Shown: positions 1 to 6,681 of the stretch, piece after piece
Layout of the letters: each line of letters starts with the position of its first letter
Position numbering within the stretch: the first letter of the stretch is position 1
Notes under the pieces: generated by a model
Seen by the model: only the letters and a program-made list of their open reading frames with translations
Databases searched by the model: none
Told to the model about the DNA's origin: nothing
Position numbers and translations under genes: made by a program
Source: Bacillota bacterium
Lineage (GTDB): Bacteria > Bacillota > Clostridia > Christensenellales > Aristaeellaceae
Length of the DNA: 6,681 nt
Reading direction: 5' to 3'
NCBI GenBank assembly: GCA_023416585.1
Contig: JAEZHM010000034.1
Span: 1-6,681, forward strand

Positions 1-1100
1 GTCATACTCTCTACAGCGATATCTACCTCTTCTTTAAAATAAGTACTAATCTTGACTAACATTTCATCTAAGGCACCACTTTCCTCACCAATGCTCACCA
101 TACTTAATAGAATAGGCGGGAAAATCGTACTACCACTAATGGCATCTAGTAAGCTACTGCCTTGCTTTAAAGAGTCAATCGCTTTATTCATTTCCTCTTC
201 TGCTACAGCATTACCCATTACCTTCTTAGTAATTTCCATAGCTTGTAGCATAGGAATACCTGATTCTACTAACATAGACATCGTACTTGAGAAGGTAGCT
301 GATAAACTCTTTTTGTTGAGTCCCCCAAAAACAGGAAGCTTTAAACTTAACCGATCTAGGCCTCTTCTAATACTATCCACCTTCTTCATATTAAGAAGAA
401 CCAAAGTTAAAGCCACAATAGCTGCTAATAAAATGCCCCATTCATTAACGAAGAAATCACTCACCGCAATAACAATTTGAGTAGGCACTGGAACTTCTGC
501 ATTAGTATCTTGTAGTAATCCCATAAAGGCTGGTACTACTTTAATCATTAAAATTACAACAACGACTACAACGATACACATAACAATGATGGGATAAGTC
601 AGTGCTTTTTTAACTTTTTTACGAATACCTAGTTGATTATCAAAATGCTCTACTGAGCGGTTCATAACTTCATCTAAATTACCAGAAGCCTCCCCACAAG
701 CAATAAGATTCACCAAAATATCCGGAAAAATATTTTCATCCTCTACTGCTTGAGACAAAGTTTTACCTTCACTTACTGCTGTATGAATATTATTTAAATG
801 CTCTTTTAGAGTTTTATTAGTACACTGCTGACTACAGATTTCTAAACCCTTGGCAATACTAATACCTGCTTGAATCATAGCTGCAAACTGTTTACAAAAG
901 AAGTTAATATCCGTTAGCTTAATCTTAGGCTTAAATAAAGAAATATTGCTATTTAATGCTGTTTTTTTCTTAATTGATTCTGGATAAAGATTTTTATCCA
1001 TTAAGACTTTTCGAATCTTCTCTTCGCTGTCTGCTTCTAGTTCTCCTTTTACTTTTTTTTGCGTTAGCAAGTCTTTGGCCGTATATAAATAGGTATCCAT
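1..1100 (-). CDS. pilC: PilC/GspF-family type IV pilus inner-membrane platform protein (C-terminus cut by window edge)
   Basis: Translating the minus strand from the ATG at 1100 gives 366 codons with no stop before the left edge. PilC proteins are usually about 400 residues, so roughly 35-40 residues, including the last membrane helix, are missing. Two T2SF domains are visible. The first runs from about residue 68 (FCKQFAAMIQAG) to 148, with IFPDIL at 124 and GEASGNLDE at 136. The second runs from about 270 (FSSTMSMLVESGIP) to 350, with IFPPIL at 326 and GEESGALDE at 338. They align over 81 residues without a gap, showing the family's internal duplication. Membrane segments lie at about 169-191 (valine-rich) and 220-238. 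By family knowledge PilC sits in the cytoplasmic membrane, holds the pilus base and couples PilB and PilT motion to pilin insertion and removal. The start is supported by an SD site 5 nt upstream, in the 14-bp gap after pilT. A GspF of a type II secretion system is the alternative, but adjacent pilT argues for a pilus. Confidence 0.93.
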   Translation of the reverse strand, partial: MDTYLYTAKDLLTQKKVKGELEADSEEKIRKVLMDKNLYPESIKKKTALNSNISLFKPKIKLTDINFFCKQFAAMIQAGISIAKGLEICSQQCTNKTLKEHLNNIHTAVSEGKTLSQAVEDENIFPDILVNLIACGEASGNLDEVMNRSVEHFDNQLGIRKKVKKALTYPIIVMCIVVVVVVILMIKVVPAFMGLLQDTNAEVPVPTQIVIAVSDFFVNEWGILLAAIVALTLVLLNMKKVDSIRRGLDRLSLKLPVFGGLNKKSLSATFSSTMSMLVESGIPMLQAMEITKKVMGNAVAEEEMNKAIDSLKQGSSLLDAISGSTIFPPILLSMVSIGEESGALDEMLVKISTYFKEEVDIAVESM

Positions 1101-1105
1101 CCTAT

Positions 1106-1112
1106 CCCCCCT
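1106..1112 (-). promoter_or_regulatory. Ribosome binding site of pilC
   Basis: The minus strand reads AAAGGGGGG, then ATAGG, then the ATG at 1100. The AGGGGGG core lies 5 nt before the start and fills most of the 14-bp gap after the pilT stop codon. The six-G run is an unusual SD variant of AGGAGG. It fixes the pilC start and indicates independent initiation rather than translational coupling by overlap. Confidence 0.7.
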
Positions 1113-1114
1113 TT

Positions 1115-2179
1115 TTATTTTCCTAGTATACGCTTAAATTCCTCTCTATTTTGAGCATATTGATAAGCTGTTTCTAAACTAATCTTTCCCTCTTTATAAT
1201 GTTTAGCAACAGAAGCATCCATAGTAACCATCCCTACTGTATTACCTGTTTGAATTTGTGAATAAATCTGATGCGTCTTTTCTTCACGAATCAAGTTGGC
1301 AATAGCTGCATTACTAATCATAATTTCCAGAGCCACGCATCTCCCTTTTACATCACTACGAGGTAAGAGCTGCTGAGAAATAACTCCTTTTAAAATATTC
1401 GCTAATTGCACCCTTATTTGTTGCTGCTGATGAGGTGGAAATACGTCTATAATACGGTCAATGGTTTGAGGTGCACCTATAGTATGTAAGGTACTTAGTA
1501 CTAAATGTCCTGTTTCGGCCGCTGTAATAGCTGTAGAAATTGTTTCTTGATCTCGCATCTCTCCTACTAAAATAACATCAGGGTCTTCACGAAGTGCCGC
1601 CCTTAAACCATTAGCATAACTATTACTATCAAAACCTATTTCTCTTTGATTCACCATGCTGTTTTTATGTTTATGTAAATATTCTATAGGATCTTCTAAG
1701 GTTAAAATATGTTCTTGACGTTTGCGATTCATATAATCTACCATAGTTGCTAAAGTTGTTGATTTACCACTACCAGTAGGTCCCGTTACTAAAACCAACC
1801 CTCTTTTATTGTCTGCTAGGTTTTCTAGTATCTTTTTAGGTAAACCCAGAGACTCCATAGTAGGAATCTCTACTCCTACTAAACGTAAAGCTGTAGCCCA
1901 ACTACCTCTTTGCTTATAAACATTAACCCGAAACCTCCCTGTATCTTGCAAGGCATAAGAAAAATCGGCTTCTCCTTTTTCTCTAAACTTCTCCATAATG
2001 ATAGGCTTACCATCTAAAAGCTGACCGATTAATTCTCTAGTATCTGCTTCTCTTAAAGGTGGCAAATCTAAATGAATTAACTTACCATGTAATCGTAAAG
2101 TAGGTGGTATACCGACTGTCAGATGTAAGTCAGAAGCATCCTGTTCTACTACTATTTCTAATAAATCATTTATATCCAT
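1115..2179 (-). CDS. pilT: PilT type IV pilus retraction ATPase
   Basis: The 354-residue protein is of normal PilT length and appears complete. By family knowledge it is a hexameric cytoplasmic ATPase that docks on PilC and drives pilus disassembly, giving twitching motility, surface adhesion dynamics and often DNA uptake. Visible in order: an N-terminal PAS-like region with ASDLHLTVG (15-23); GRFRVNVYKQRG (81-92), holding conserved arginines; Walker A GPTGSGKST (133-141); the Asp box ILTLEDPIEY (158-167); the Walker B region DPDVILVGEMRD (199-210) with catalytic Glu207; the His box ending TGHLVLSTLHT (223-233); and AIANLIREEK (292-301), matching the C-terminal AIRNLIRE motif with Ala at the third position. 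GMVTMD (316-321) is also typical. There is no MshEN-type N-terminal extension and no tetracysteine motif, unlike PilB next door. It sits 14 bp after pilB and 14 bp before pilC, so co-transcription with both is likely. Confidence 0.96.
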   Translation of the reverse strand: MDINDLLEIVVEQDASDLHLTVGIPPTLRLHGKLIHLDLPPLREADTRELIGQLLDGKPIIMEKFREKGEADFSYALQDTGRFRVNVYKQRGSWATALRLVGVEIPTMESLGLPKKILENLADNKRGLVLVTGPTGSGKSTTLATMVDYMNRKRQEHILTLEDPIEYLHKHKNSMVNQREIGFDSNSYANGLRAALREDPDVILVGEMRDQETISTAITAAETGHLVLSTLHTIGAPQTIDRIIDVFPPHQQQQIRVQLANILKGVISQQLLPRSDVKGRCVALEIMISNAAIANLIREEKTHQIYSQIQTGNTVGMVTMDASVAKHYKEGKISLETAYQYAQNREEFKRILGK

Positions 2180-2185
2180 TTTTGT

Positions 2186-2190
2186 CCCTC
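2186..2190 (-). promoter_or_regulatory. Ribosome binding site of pilT
   Basis: GAGGG on the minus strand lies 6 nt before the pilT ATG at 2179, inside the 14-bp gap after the pilB stop. It supports the chosen start. Confidence 0.7.
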
Positions 2191-2193
2191 ACT

Positions 2194-3879
2194 TTATTGT
2201 TCGTAAGCTATCCTTAGCATTTCATCAAGGGTGGTTTTCCCTTGTAGCACATTATATAAGGCATTATCCCACAAGGTACGCATGCCTCTTTTAATAGCCT
2301 CTGCTTTAAGATCCTCAGTACTTGTATTCCCTGCTGAAATCATATCCTCTAAATGTGTATCAATTGCTAGTACTTCATGTACTGCCAAACGCCCCTTGTA
2401 CCCTGTTTGATTACAAGAACTACATCCTCTTGGCTGATAAACTTCTGTTCCTTCTGGAACGTTATATAGCTTAGCATCATGAGCTGTCACAATATGTTTA
2501 CTCTTACAGTTAGGACATAGCTTTCTTACTAATCGTTGAGAAATAACACCTTTAATAGCAGCACCTACCATATAAGCTTCTGTCCCCATATCAATAAGAC
2601 GAGGGATTGAACTAGCTGCATCATTAGTATGTAGTGTACTTAGTACCAAGTGTCCTGTAATAGCGGCACGAATAGCAATCGTACTTGTTTCACTATCACG
2701 CATTTCTCCAATCATAATGATATCTGGGTCTTGACGTAAGATGGAACGCAGAGCACTGGCAAAGGTAAGACCTATCTTCGTATTGGTAGCCACTTGATTG
2801 ATGCCTTCAATCATATTTTCTACGGGGTCCTCTACTGTGATAATATTCACATTTTCCTTATTTAATACTTTTAAAGCAGCAGCTAAGGTAGTTGATTTAC
2901 CACTACCAGTTGGCCCAGTTAGGAGAATAATCCCATGAGGATTTTTAAGGAGATTCATAACCTTATCATAGTCACTGGGATAAAAGCCTATTTCATCTAA
3001 CCCCAATGCTCTACCCGTACGGTAAATAAAACGAATAACAGTTTTTTCTCCATAAATAGTAGGCAAAATACTCACACGTAAATCTACTTGTTGCCCATTA
3101 ACCGTCTTGGACATACGTCCGTCTTGTGGTAAACGCCTTTCTGCAATGTCTAGTCCTGATAAGATTTTAATACGTGTAGTAATCCCATTAAGCATCTCCC
3201 TTTTGGTACGTGTTAACTCATAAAGCTGTCCATCTACTCTGTAACGAATACGTACATAACACTCAAAGGGTTCAATATGTATATCTGAAGCACCTTTTAA
3301 AATACAACGTTGCAAAATATTATTAACCAACTGTACCATTGGTGCATCATCATCTGACTCCTCTTCTTCTGAAACAATTTGCCTCTGCAGTTCATCTTGC
3401 ATTTGCCTTTCAACTTGATTTACAATATTTTTAGTTTGTGCAGAAGTATAGGTTTGGTTGATGACATTAAGAATCGCTTTTTCTGATGCTAATATGGGTA
3501 CAATATCCATCTTAGTACTTAGCTTTAGATCATCTAAAGCAAACATATTAAGGGGGTCCTTCATAGCTACTTTAAGCTTATTTTGCTCATCTATGCCTAC
3601 AGCAATGGCTATATAACGTCTAGCTACACTTTCAGGTACTTTAGATGCAATATTATAATCAATATTATATTGCTCTAGGTTCATATGTGGGATACCTAGT
3701 TGAAACTCTAGGGCGCCTAAAATATTTTCTTCGGTGATAATCCCTTTCTCAACTAGTAGCTCTCCTATACGCTTTCCTGTTTGCTTTTGTTCTTTGATGA
3801 CCATCTCTAATTGTTCTTGGGTAATCATCCCTGTTTCTAAAAGCAAATCACCTATTCTTTTTCTCTGTGCCTTTTTCAT
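2194..3879 (-). CDS. pilB: PilB/GspE-type type IV pilus extension ATPase with N-terminal MshEN-like c-di-GMP-binding motifs
   Basis: The 561-residue protein has the usual PilB length and is complete. By family knowledge it is a hexameric cytoplasmic ATPase that turns PilC and drives pilin polymerisation. Residues 8-31 (beginning RIGDLLLETGMI, ending Q31) and 37-60 (beginning RIGELLVEKGII, ending Q60) are two 24-residue MshEN-type motifs with a 5-residue spacer (KQTGK), the c-di-GMP-binding arrangement known from MshE-like ATPases. An N2-like domain spans about 62-145, followed by an acidic linker (EEEESDDD, 171-178). The ATPase core shows SDIHIEPFE (198-206), RLPQDGRM (249-256), Walker A TGPTGSGKST (321-330), Asp box ITVEDPVE (347-354), Walker B DPDIIMIGEMRD (384-395) with Glu392, and the His box to LVLSTLHT (411-418). 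Four cysteines, CPNC (455-458) and CSSC (486-489), form the zinc-binding site typical of PilB/GspE. It is the first gene after the intergenic promoter and heads pilB-pilT-pilC. GspE is the alternative, but pilT alongside favours PilB. Confidence 0.96.
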   Translation of the reverse strand: MKKAQRKRIGDLLLETGMITQEQLEMVIKEQKQTGKRIGELLVEKGIITEENILGALEFQLGIPHMNLEQYNIDYNIASKVPESVARRYIAIAVGIDEQNKLKVAMKDPLNMFALDDLKLSTKMDIVPILASEKAILNVINQTYTSAQTKNIVNQVERQMQDELQRQIVSEEEESDDDAPMVQLVNNILQRCILKGASDIHIEPFECYVRIRYRVDGQLYELTRTKREMLNGITTRIKILSGLDIAERRLPQDGRMSKTVNGQQVDLRVSILPTIYGEKTVIRFIYRTGRALGLDEIGFYPSDYDKVMNLLKNPHGIILLTGPTGSGKSTTLAAALKVLNKENVNIITVEDPVENMIEGINQVATNTKIGLTFASALRSILRQDPDIIMIGEMRDSETSTIAIRAAITGHLVLSTLHTNDAASSIPRLIDMGTEAYMVGAAIKGVISQRLVRKLCPNCKSKHIVTAHDAKLYNVPEGTEVYQPRGCSSCNQTGYKGRLAVHEVLAIDTHLEDMISAGNTSTEDLKAEAIKRGMRTLWDNALYNVLQGKTTLDEMLRIAYEQ

Positions 3880-3885
3880 AGCTTT

Positions 3886-3891
3886 CTCCCT
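3886..3891 (-). promoter_or_regulatory. Ribosome binding site of pilB
   Basis: AGGGAG on the minus strand lies 6 nt before the ATG at 3879. A second SD-like TAGGAG lies just upstream, too far from this ATG to be the main site. It supports the start at MKKAQRKRIGD, which keeps the first MshEN motif intact. Confidence 0.7.
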
Positions 3892-3906
3892 ACTCCTAAA
3901 TGCTCT

Positions 3907-3949
3907 TTACTATTAATCTTTAGTCTTTTAACCAAACTTGTTATAGTAA
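3907..3949 (-). promoter_or_regulatory. Predicted nested stem-loop in the pilB 5' leader
   Basis: On the minus strand TTACTAT (3949-3943) is a perfect 7-bp inverted repeat of ATAGTAA (3913-3907). Inside it TTTGGT (3936-3931) can pair with ACTAAA (3924-3919) through one G-U pair, closing a 6-nt loop. An asymmetric internal loop separates the stems. The structure ends about 15 nt before the pilB SD, so it could affect translation or mRNA stability. The outer left arm also overlaps an 11-bp palindrome (TAGTAATACTA on the plus strand, 3944-3954), which could instead be a protein-binding site. The stems are AU-rich and weak, and such pairings arise easily by chance in AT-rich DNA. No known riboswitch consensus is recognised. 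Confidence 0.3.
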
Positions 3950-3997
3950 TACTACTTGACTTAATACACATTAACTAAATATTGTTATTATAAATAA

Positions 3998-4026
3998 ATT
4001 ATAAACTCTTCTAACAATTAATTCAA
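3998..4026 (-). promoter_or_regulatory. Sigma-A-type promoter for the pilB-pilT-pilC cluster
   Basis: On the minus strand, -35 TTGAAT (4026-4021, 4 of 6 to TTGACA) is followed by a 17-bp spacer and a perfect -10 TATAAT (4003-3998). Transcription would start near 3990, leaving a leader of about 110 nt before the pilB ATG. A second TATAAT lies at 3992-3987; its best upstream partner, TTGTTA (4017-4012), has a poor 19-bp spacing. Chance matches to -10 boxes are common in DNA this AT-rich. The exact 17-bp spacing and the position in the only sizeable intergenic gap are the main support. Confidence 0.6.
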
Positions 4027-4079
4027 TATATATTCAAACTACTTTTTTAACTATTATATACTTTTTACATAATTTCCAC

Positions 4080-6681
4080 TCATTCTACCTTATTATTAAC
4101 CTTTCTATTCATCATTTTTACCAAAAACACTATAAATATAGTACTTAGTGTTACAATCCCCCCTACTTTAAACCCTTTAGGTGTATATTTTAATTTAATC
4201 TGATGTTCTCCCGAATTTAGCTGAACTCCCAAAAAACCATTATATACAGCCAGGGTGTCATAACTTTGTCCATCCACTTGAATTCGCCATCCTTCATCAT
4301 ATGGAATAGATAAGTATAAAATAGATTTATCATCCTCTACTTGAATAGTTCCTTCTATCTCCGTATCTGTATGTTTGGTAACGACTAATTCATGTTTTCT
4401 AAGCTGTTCTACTGCCTTTTTAAAAGCCTCTTGTTTAAATTGATAGAAATAAATTTCTTTTACATTAAAATACTTTTCTTTTAATCGAAGCGTAACCTGA
4501 ACCTTATCTCCAACAGTAAAGTCTCCCAAATAATGAACGCTTCCCATATCCAATTTACTTAACCCCAAAGATATATCATTAACAATAACATCGACATAGT
4601 AACAGTTATCACTATCCATATATAAGTAACAGGATCCCTCTTCTTTTATAGATAACTCATAAATTAGTTCAGCATCTTGGTTCTCATCTTGTTCATAATA
4701 ATGTTTAACGAGTTCGCTTTTATCATTCTCTCCTTGCTTCACCTCTTTTTCTACTAGACCTATATTTGTCTTAGTGAAATGATTAGATATAATAGGCGTA
4801 AAATAGCTAACAGCAGTTTCTCCCACCATGGTATTTAGCAGTATTTGTTGGAACTTAATAGGATTTACCTCATTTGGTAATGCATTTAAATCATTTGGAA
4901 TCATAAAACCTAAGGAAATAGTGTAGGGATTTAAAAAGATACGGCTGTAATCTTCTGACCTCACATACTCATATCCGAAGTATGTCTCCTCTTCACAAGC
5001 AATATACTTGATATTTAGTAAGGTATCTACAATAGGTGTAGTTCCTTTATACTGAATCCAATTATGACCTGTAGTAACCCCTAATCGATCTATTGCCTCT
5101 TTAACATTAAAATTATAAATAGAATCAAAATGGCTAATGCTAGGAAACCCCACTCCAAAACCATCATTAAGCCCACGTTTGTCTACAAACTCAATACGAT
5201 ACATATCTTGATCTTCTCGCAAAATACTACTCGTTACCCGATCTATTTGCTGATAGGTATCTATGTAGTCACTAGCAATAGGATACTTTGTCACTTCATC
5301 CAATCTTTTAACAACCAACATTGCATTGGTTGTTAATTCTAATCCAACAACTAATCCTAATAGTAGCACCACTTGTTTCTTATCATAATTCCCCTTCTTG
5401 CCTAGCATAAGAATACTATAATAAATGGCTATAAAAGCCAAGGTAAAAAGTAAGCTATTATCCTTGATGTACCCGTAGCTACTGCGATTAAACAATATGA
5501 CCGTTCCTACTAAAATTCCAAACACCATATGCATTTGTTTACTAGAAATAGTTTGTATATGGTGATATGCCTTGTAAGCCAGTAAAATCATCATAAAGCT
5601 TACCAGGTAACTAAACCTCCCCTCAAAATAAACAGGCGGCTTAAAGCCATGCCAAGCTACATATAATGGATTAATAGTAAGAGAAATAAACATAAATGCG
5701 AGCAAAGCAAATGAAGCCACCTTTTCTTTATAACTAATGGCATAGCTACAAAAATAACATCCCACTAGAATAAGAACGATTATACCGCAATAAATAAAAG
5801 GTACTCCATTAGCTTGAAACGTATCAAAACTTCCTATAAAGAACTTTGAAAATAACTCCGTAAACTCATAGCGTAATCTCAAGCTCATATCTTGCATTCG
5901 AAAAATGCCATCTCTTCCTTTCATCATCAAAAGAATCGGAAGTAAATAAATAGCTGTACACCCAAAAGCTAATAGCGGAGCTTTTATAAAAGCTATACAT
6001 TTAAATAAAATTTCTTTTAATTCATAGCTATTTCCTTTCGTTATATAACGATAAACAAAGTAAAGAAAGGCGAACAAACCAGTCATATAGCTTAAATAAA
6101 AGCTAGTTACAAATGAGCAAACCAACATTGTTGTAAAAAATAAATATTTTTTATTATCTTCTAAAATACGTTCTACCCCCCATAAAATCAGAGGTACTAA
6201 AATCAATTGATCTAACCAAATAATTTGATAATGATTAGCGATGCTATATCCCATTAAAGCATAGCACCACGCGAAAATACTAATACTTATATCATTTCTT
6301 TGAAACACTTGCCGTAAATAATAAGCAAAGCTAGCTCCCGAAAAAGCAATCTTAAGTATAATGATACAAGTCACAGCACTTTGTACAGCTGATTCTGGAA
6401 ATAATATAACCAACAGATTCAATGGACTTAAGTTGATAAAAGCAAACGGCGTACTTCCTTGAATTTGGGACCATGTATAAAAAAAGCTTTCACCTTCTAA
6501 AAGCATTCTTCTAAATGCAGTTAGTTGATCTACATAAGATACTCTTAAATCAGAAATAAGGACACTATATCCTCCAAAAGGTGCAATTTGCATCACAAAA
6601 AAAACAAATATCATAGTCAGTAGTGGCACAAAAAAACCTAACCATATGAATTTATTACATTTTATATACGTTTTAATATAG
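4080..6681 (-). CDS. yfhO: YfhO-family polytopic membrane protein, putative GT-C-type glycosyltransferase (N-terminus cut by window edge)
   Basis: The frame ends at the TGA at 4080-4082 and stays open through the right edge, giving 866 visible residues. A GTG at 6629 could be taken as the start, but the 17 upstream codons (YIKTYIKCNKFIWLGFF) are open and complete a Lys-rich cytoplasmic end plus the first half of membrane helix 1, as YfhO proteins have. Residue numbers below count from that first Tyr. After helix 1 comes APFGGYSVLISDLRVSYVDQ (33-52), matching the family's PFG...D...Y signature in the first outer loop. About a dozen hydrophobic helices follow to about residue 457, then an outer domain with LLNIKYI (554-560) and IPYDEGWRIQVDGQ (792-805), and a last helix at about 840-856. 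B. subtilis and Listeria YfhO-type proteins add sugars to lipoteichoic acid outside the membrane from undecaprenyl-phosphate-sugar donors. The acceptor here is unknown, and the glycosyltransferase role is inferred from the family. It lies 200 bp upstream of pilB on the same strand, with no convincing terminator between them. Confidence 0.87.
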   Translation of the reverse strand, partial: YIKTYIKCNKFIWLGFFVPLLTMIFVFFVMQIAPFGGYSVLISDLRVSYVDQLTAFRRMLLEGESFFYTWSQIQGSTPFAFINLSPLNLLVILFPESAVQSAVTCIIILKIAFSGASFAYYLRQVFQRNDISISIFAWCYALMGYSIANHYQIIWLDQLILVPLILWGVERILEDNKKYLFFTTMLVCSFVTSFYLSYMTGLFAFLYFVYRYITKGNSYELKEILFKCIAFIKAPLLAFGCTAIYLLPILLMMKGRDGIFRMQDMSLRLRYEFTELFSKFFIGSFDTFQANGVPFIYCGIIVLILVGCYFCSYAISYKEKVASFALLAFMFISLTINPLYVAWHGFKPPVYFEGRFSYLVSFMMILLAYKAYHHIQTISSKQMHMVFGILVGTVILFNRSSYGYIKDNSLLFTLAFIAIYYSILMLGKKGNYDKKQVVLLLGLVVGLELTTNAMLVVKRLDEVTKYPIASDYIDTYQQIDRVTSSILREDQDMYRIEFVDKRGLNDGFGVGFPSISHFDSIYNFNVKEAIDRLGVTTGHNWIQYKGTTPIVDTLLNIKYIACEEETYFGYEYVRSEDYSRIFLNPYTISLGFMIPNDLNALPNEVNPIKFQQILLNTMVGETAVSYFTPIISNHFTKTNIGLVEKEVKQGENDKSELVKHYYEQDENQDAELIYELSIKEEGSCYLYMDSDNCYYVDVIVNDISLGLSKLDMGSVHYLGDFTVGDKVQVTLRLKEKYFNVKEIYFYQFKQEAFKKAVEQLRKHELVVTKHTDTEIEGTIQVEDDKSILYLSIPYDEGWRIQVDGQSYDTLAVYNGFLGVQLNSGEHQIKLKYTPKGFKVGGIVTLSTIFIVFLVKMMNRKVNNKVE

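Noticed and set aside
52..480. Plus-strand open frame of 142 codons
   Set aside because: It lies wholly antisense to pilC, whose translation is strongly conserved in family motifs. The plus-strand product shows no recognisable domain.
1279..1308. Ala in place of Arg in the PilT AIRNLIRE motif
   Set aside because: The rest of the motif (NLIRE) is intact, and variants such as AVANLIRE occur in PilT homologues, so loss of retraction is not implied.
1758..1777. 20-bp identical sequence also present at 2891-2910
   Set aside because: Both copies encode the Walker A region of related ATPases (PilT and PilB). The identity reflects protein conservation, not a repeat element.
3734..3916. Plus-strand open frame of 60 codons
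   Set aside because: Antisense to the MshEN region of pilB. Its Ser/Phe-rich product is what the reverse of that coding sequence would give.
3880..3990. c-di-GMP riboswitch in the pilB leader
   Set aside because: Considered because clostridial pilus genes can carry one. The leader is AT-rich and shows none of the conserved GC-containing motifs of the class I aptamer, and I could not match class II.
4053..4073. Possible terminator hairpin after the YfhO-like gene (8-bp stem, 5-nt loop)
   Set aside because: The stem is all A-U apart from one G-U pair, and no U tract follows on the minus strand, so it is not a convincing intrinsic terminator.
5130..5336. Plus-strand open frame of 68 codons
   Set aside because: Antisense to the outer domain of the YfhO-like gene, with no recognisable domain or SD.

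Overview
The window is a low-GC, AT-rich bacterial segment. All supported genes lie on the minus strand, with strong purine-rich Shine-Dalgarno sites. The type IV pilus ATPase style and the YfhO-type membrane protein suggest a Gram-positive Firmicute, most likely a Clostridia-class anaerobe. The species cannot be read from the sequence.

Layout in transcription order (right to left). From the right edge to 4080 lies a large YfhO-family polytopic membrane protein. Its N-terminus is cut by the window: the frame stays open through the right edge, so the GTG at 6629 is probably not the true start. Next is a 200-bp AT-rich intergenic region (3880-4079) with a good sigma-A-type promoter, a perfect TATAAT -10 17 bp from a TTGAAT -35. 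It is followed by an untranslated leader of about 110 nt that can fold into a nested hairpin. Then comes a tight cluster, pilB (2194-3879), pilT (1115-2179) and pilC (1-1100, C-terminus cut by the left edge), with 14-bp gaps between genes and a Shine-Dalgarno site in each gap.

Together these three genes encode the cytoplasmic motor and membrane platform of a type IV pilus: PilB powers pilin polymerisation, PilT powers retraction, and PilC is the inner platform on which both ATPases act. A dedicated retraction ATPase favours a dynamic type IV pilus over a type II secretion system. Pilins, prepilin peptidase and PilM/N/O are not in the window and would be expected beyond the left edge.

The most notable feature is the PilB N-terminus. 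It carries two back-to-back 24-residue motifs separated by exactly 5 residues, the architecture of the MshEN cyclic-di-GMP-binding domain, which suggests pilus extension is controlled by c-di-GMP. I see no mobile element, CRISPR array, tRNA/rRNA, frameshift or clearly novel system; this is an ordinary chromosomal pilus locus next to a cell-envelope gene.
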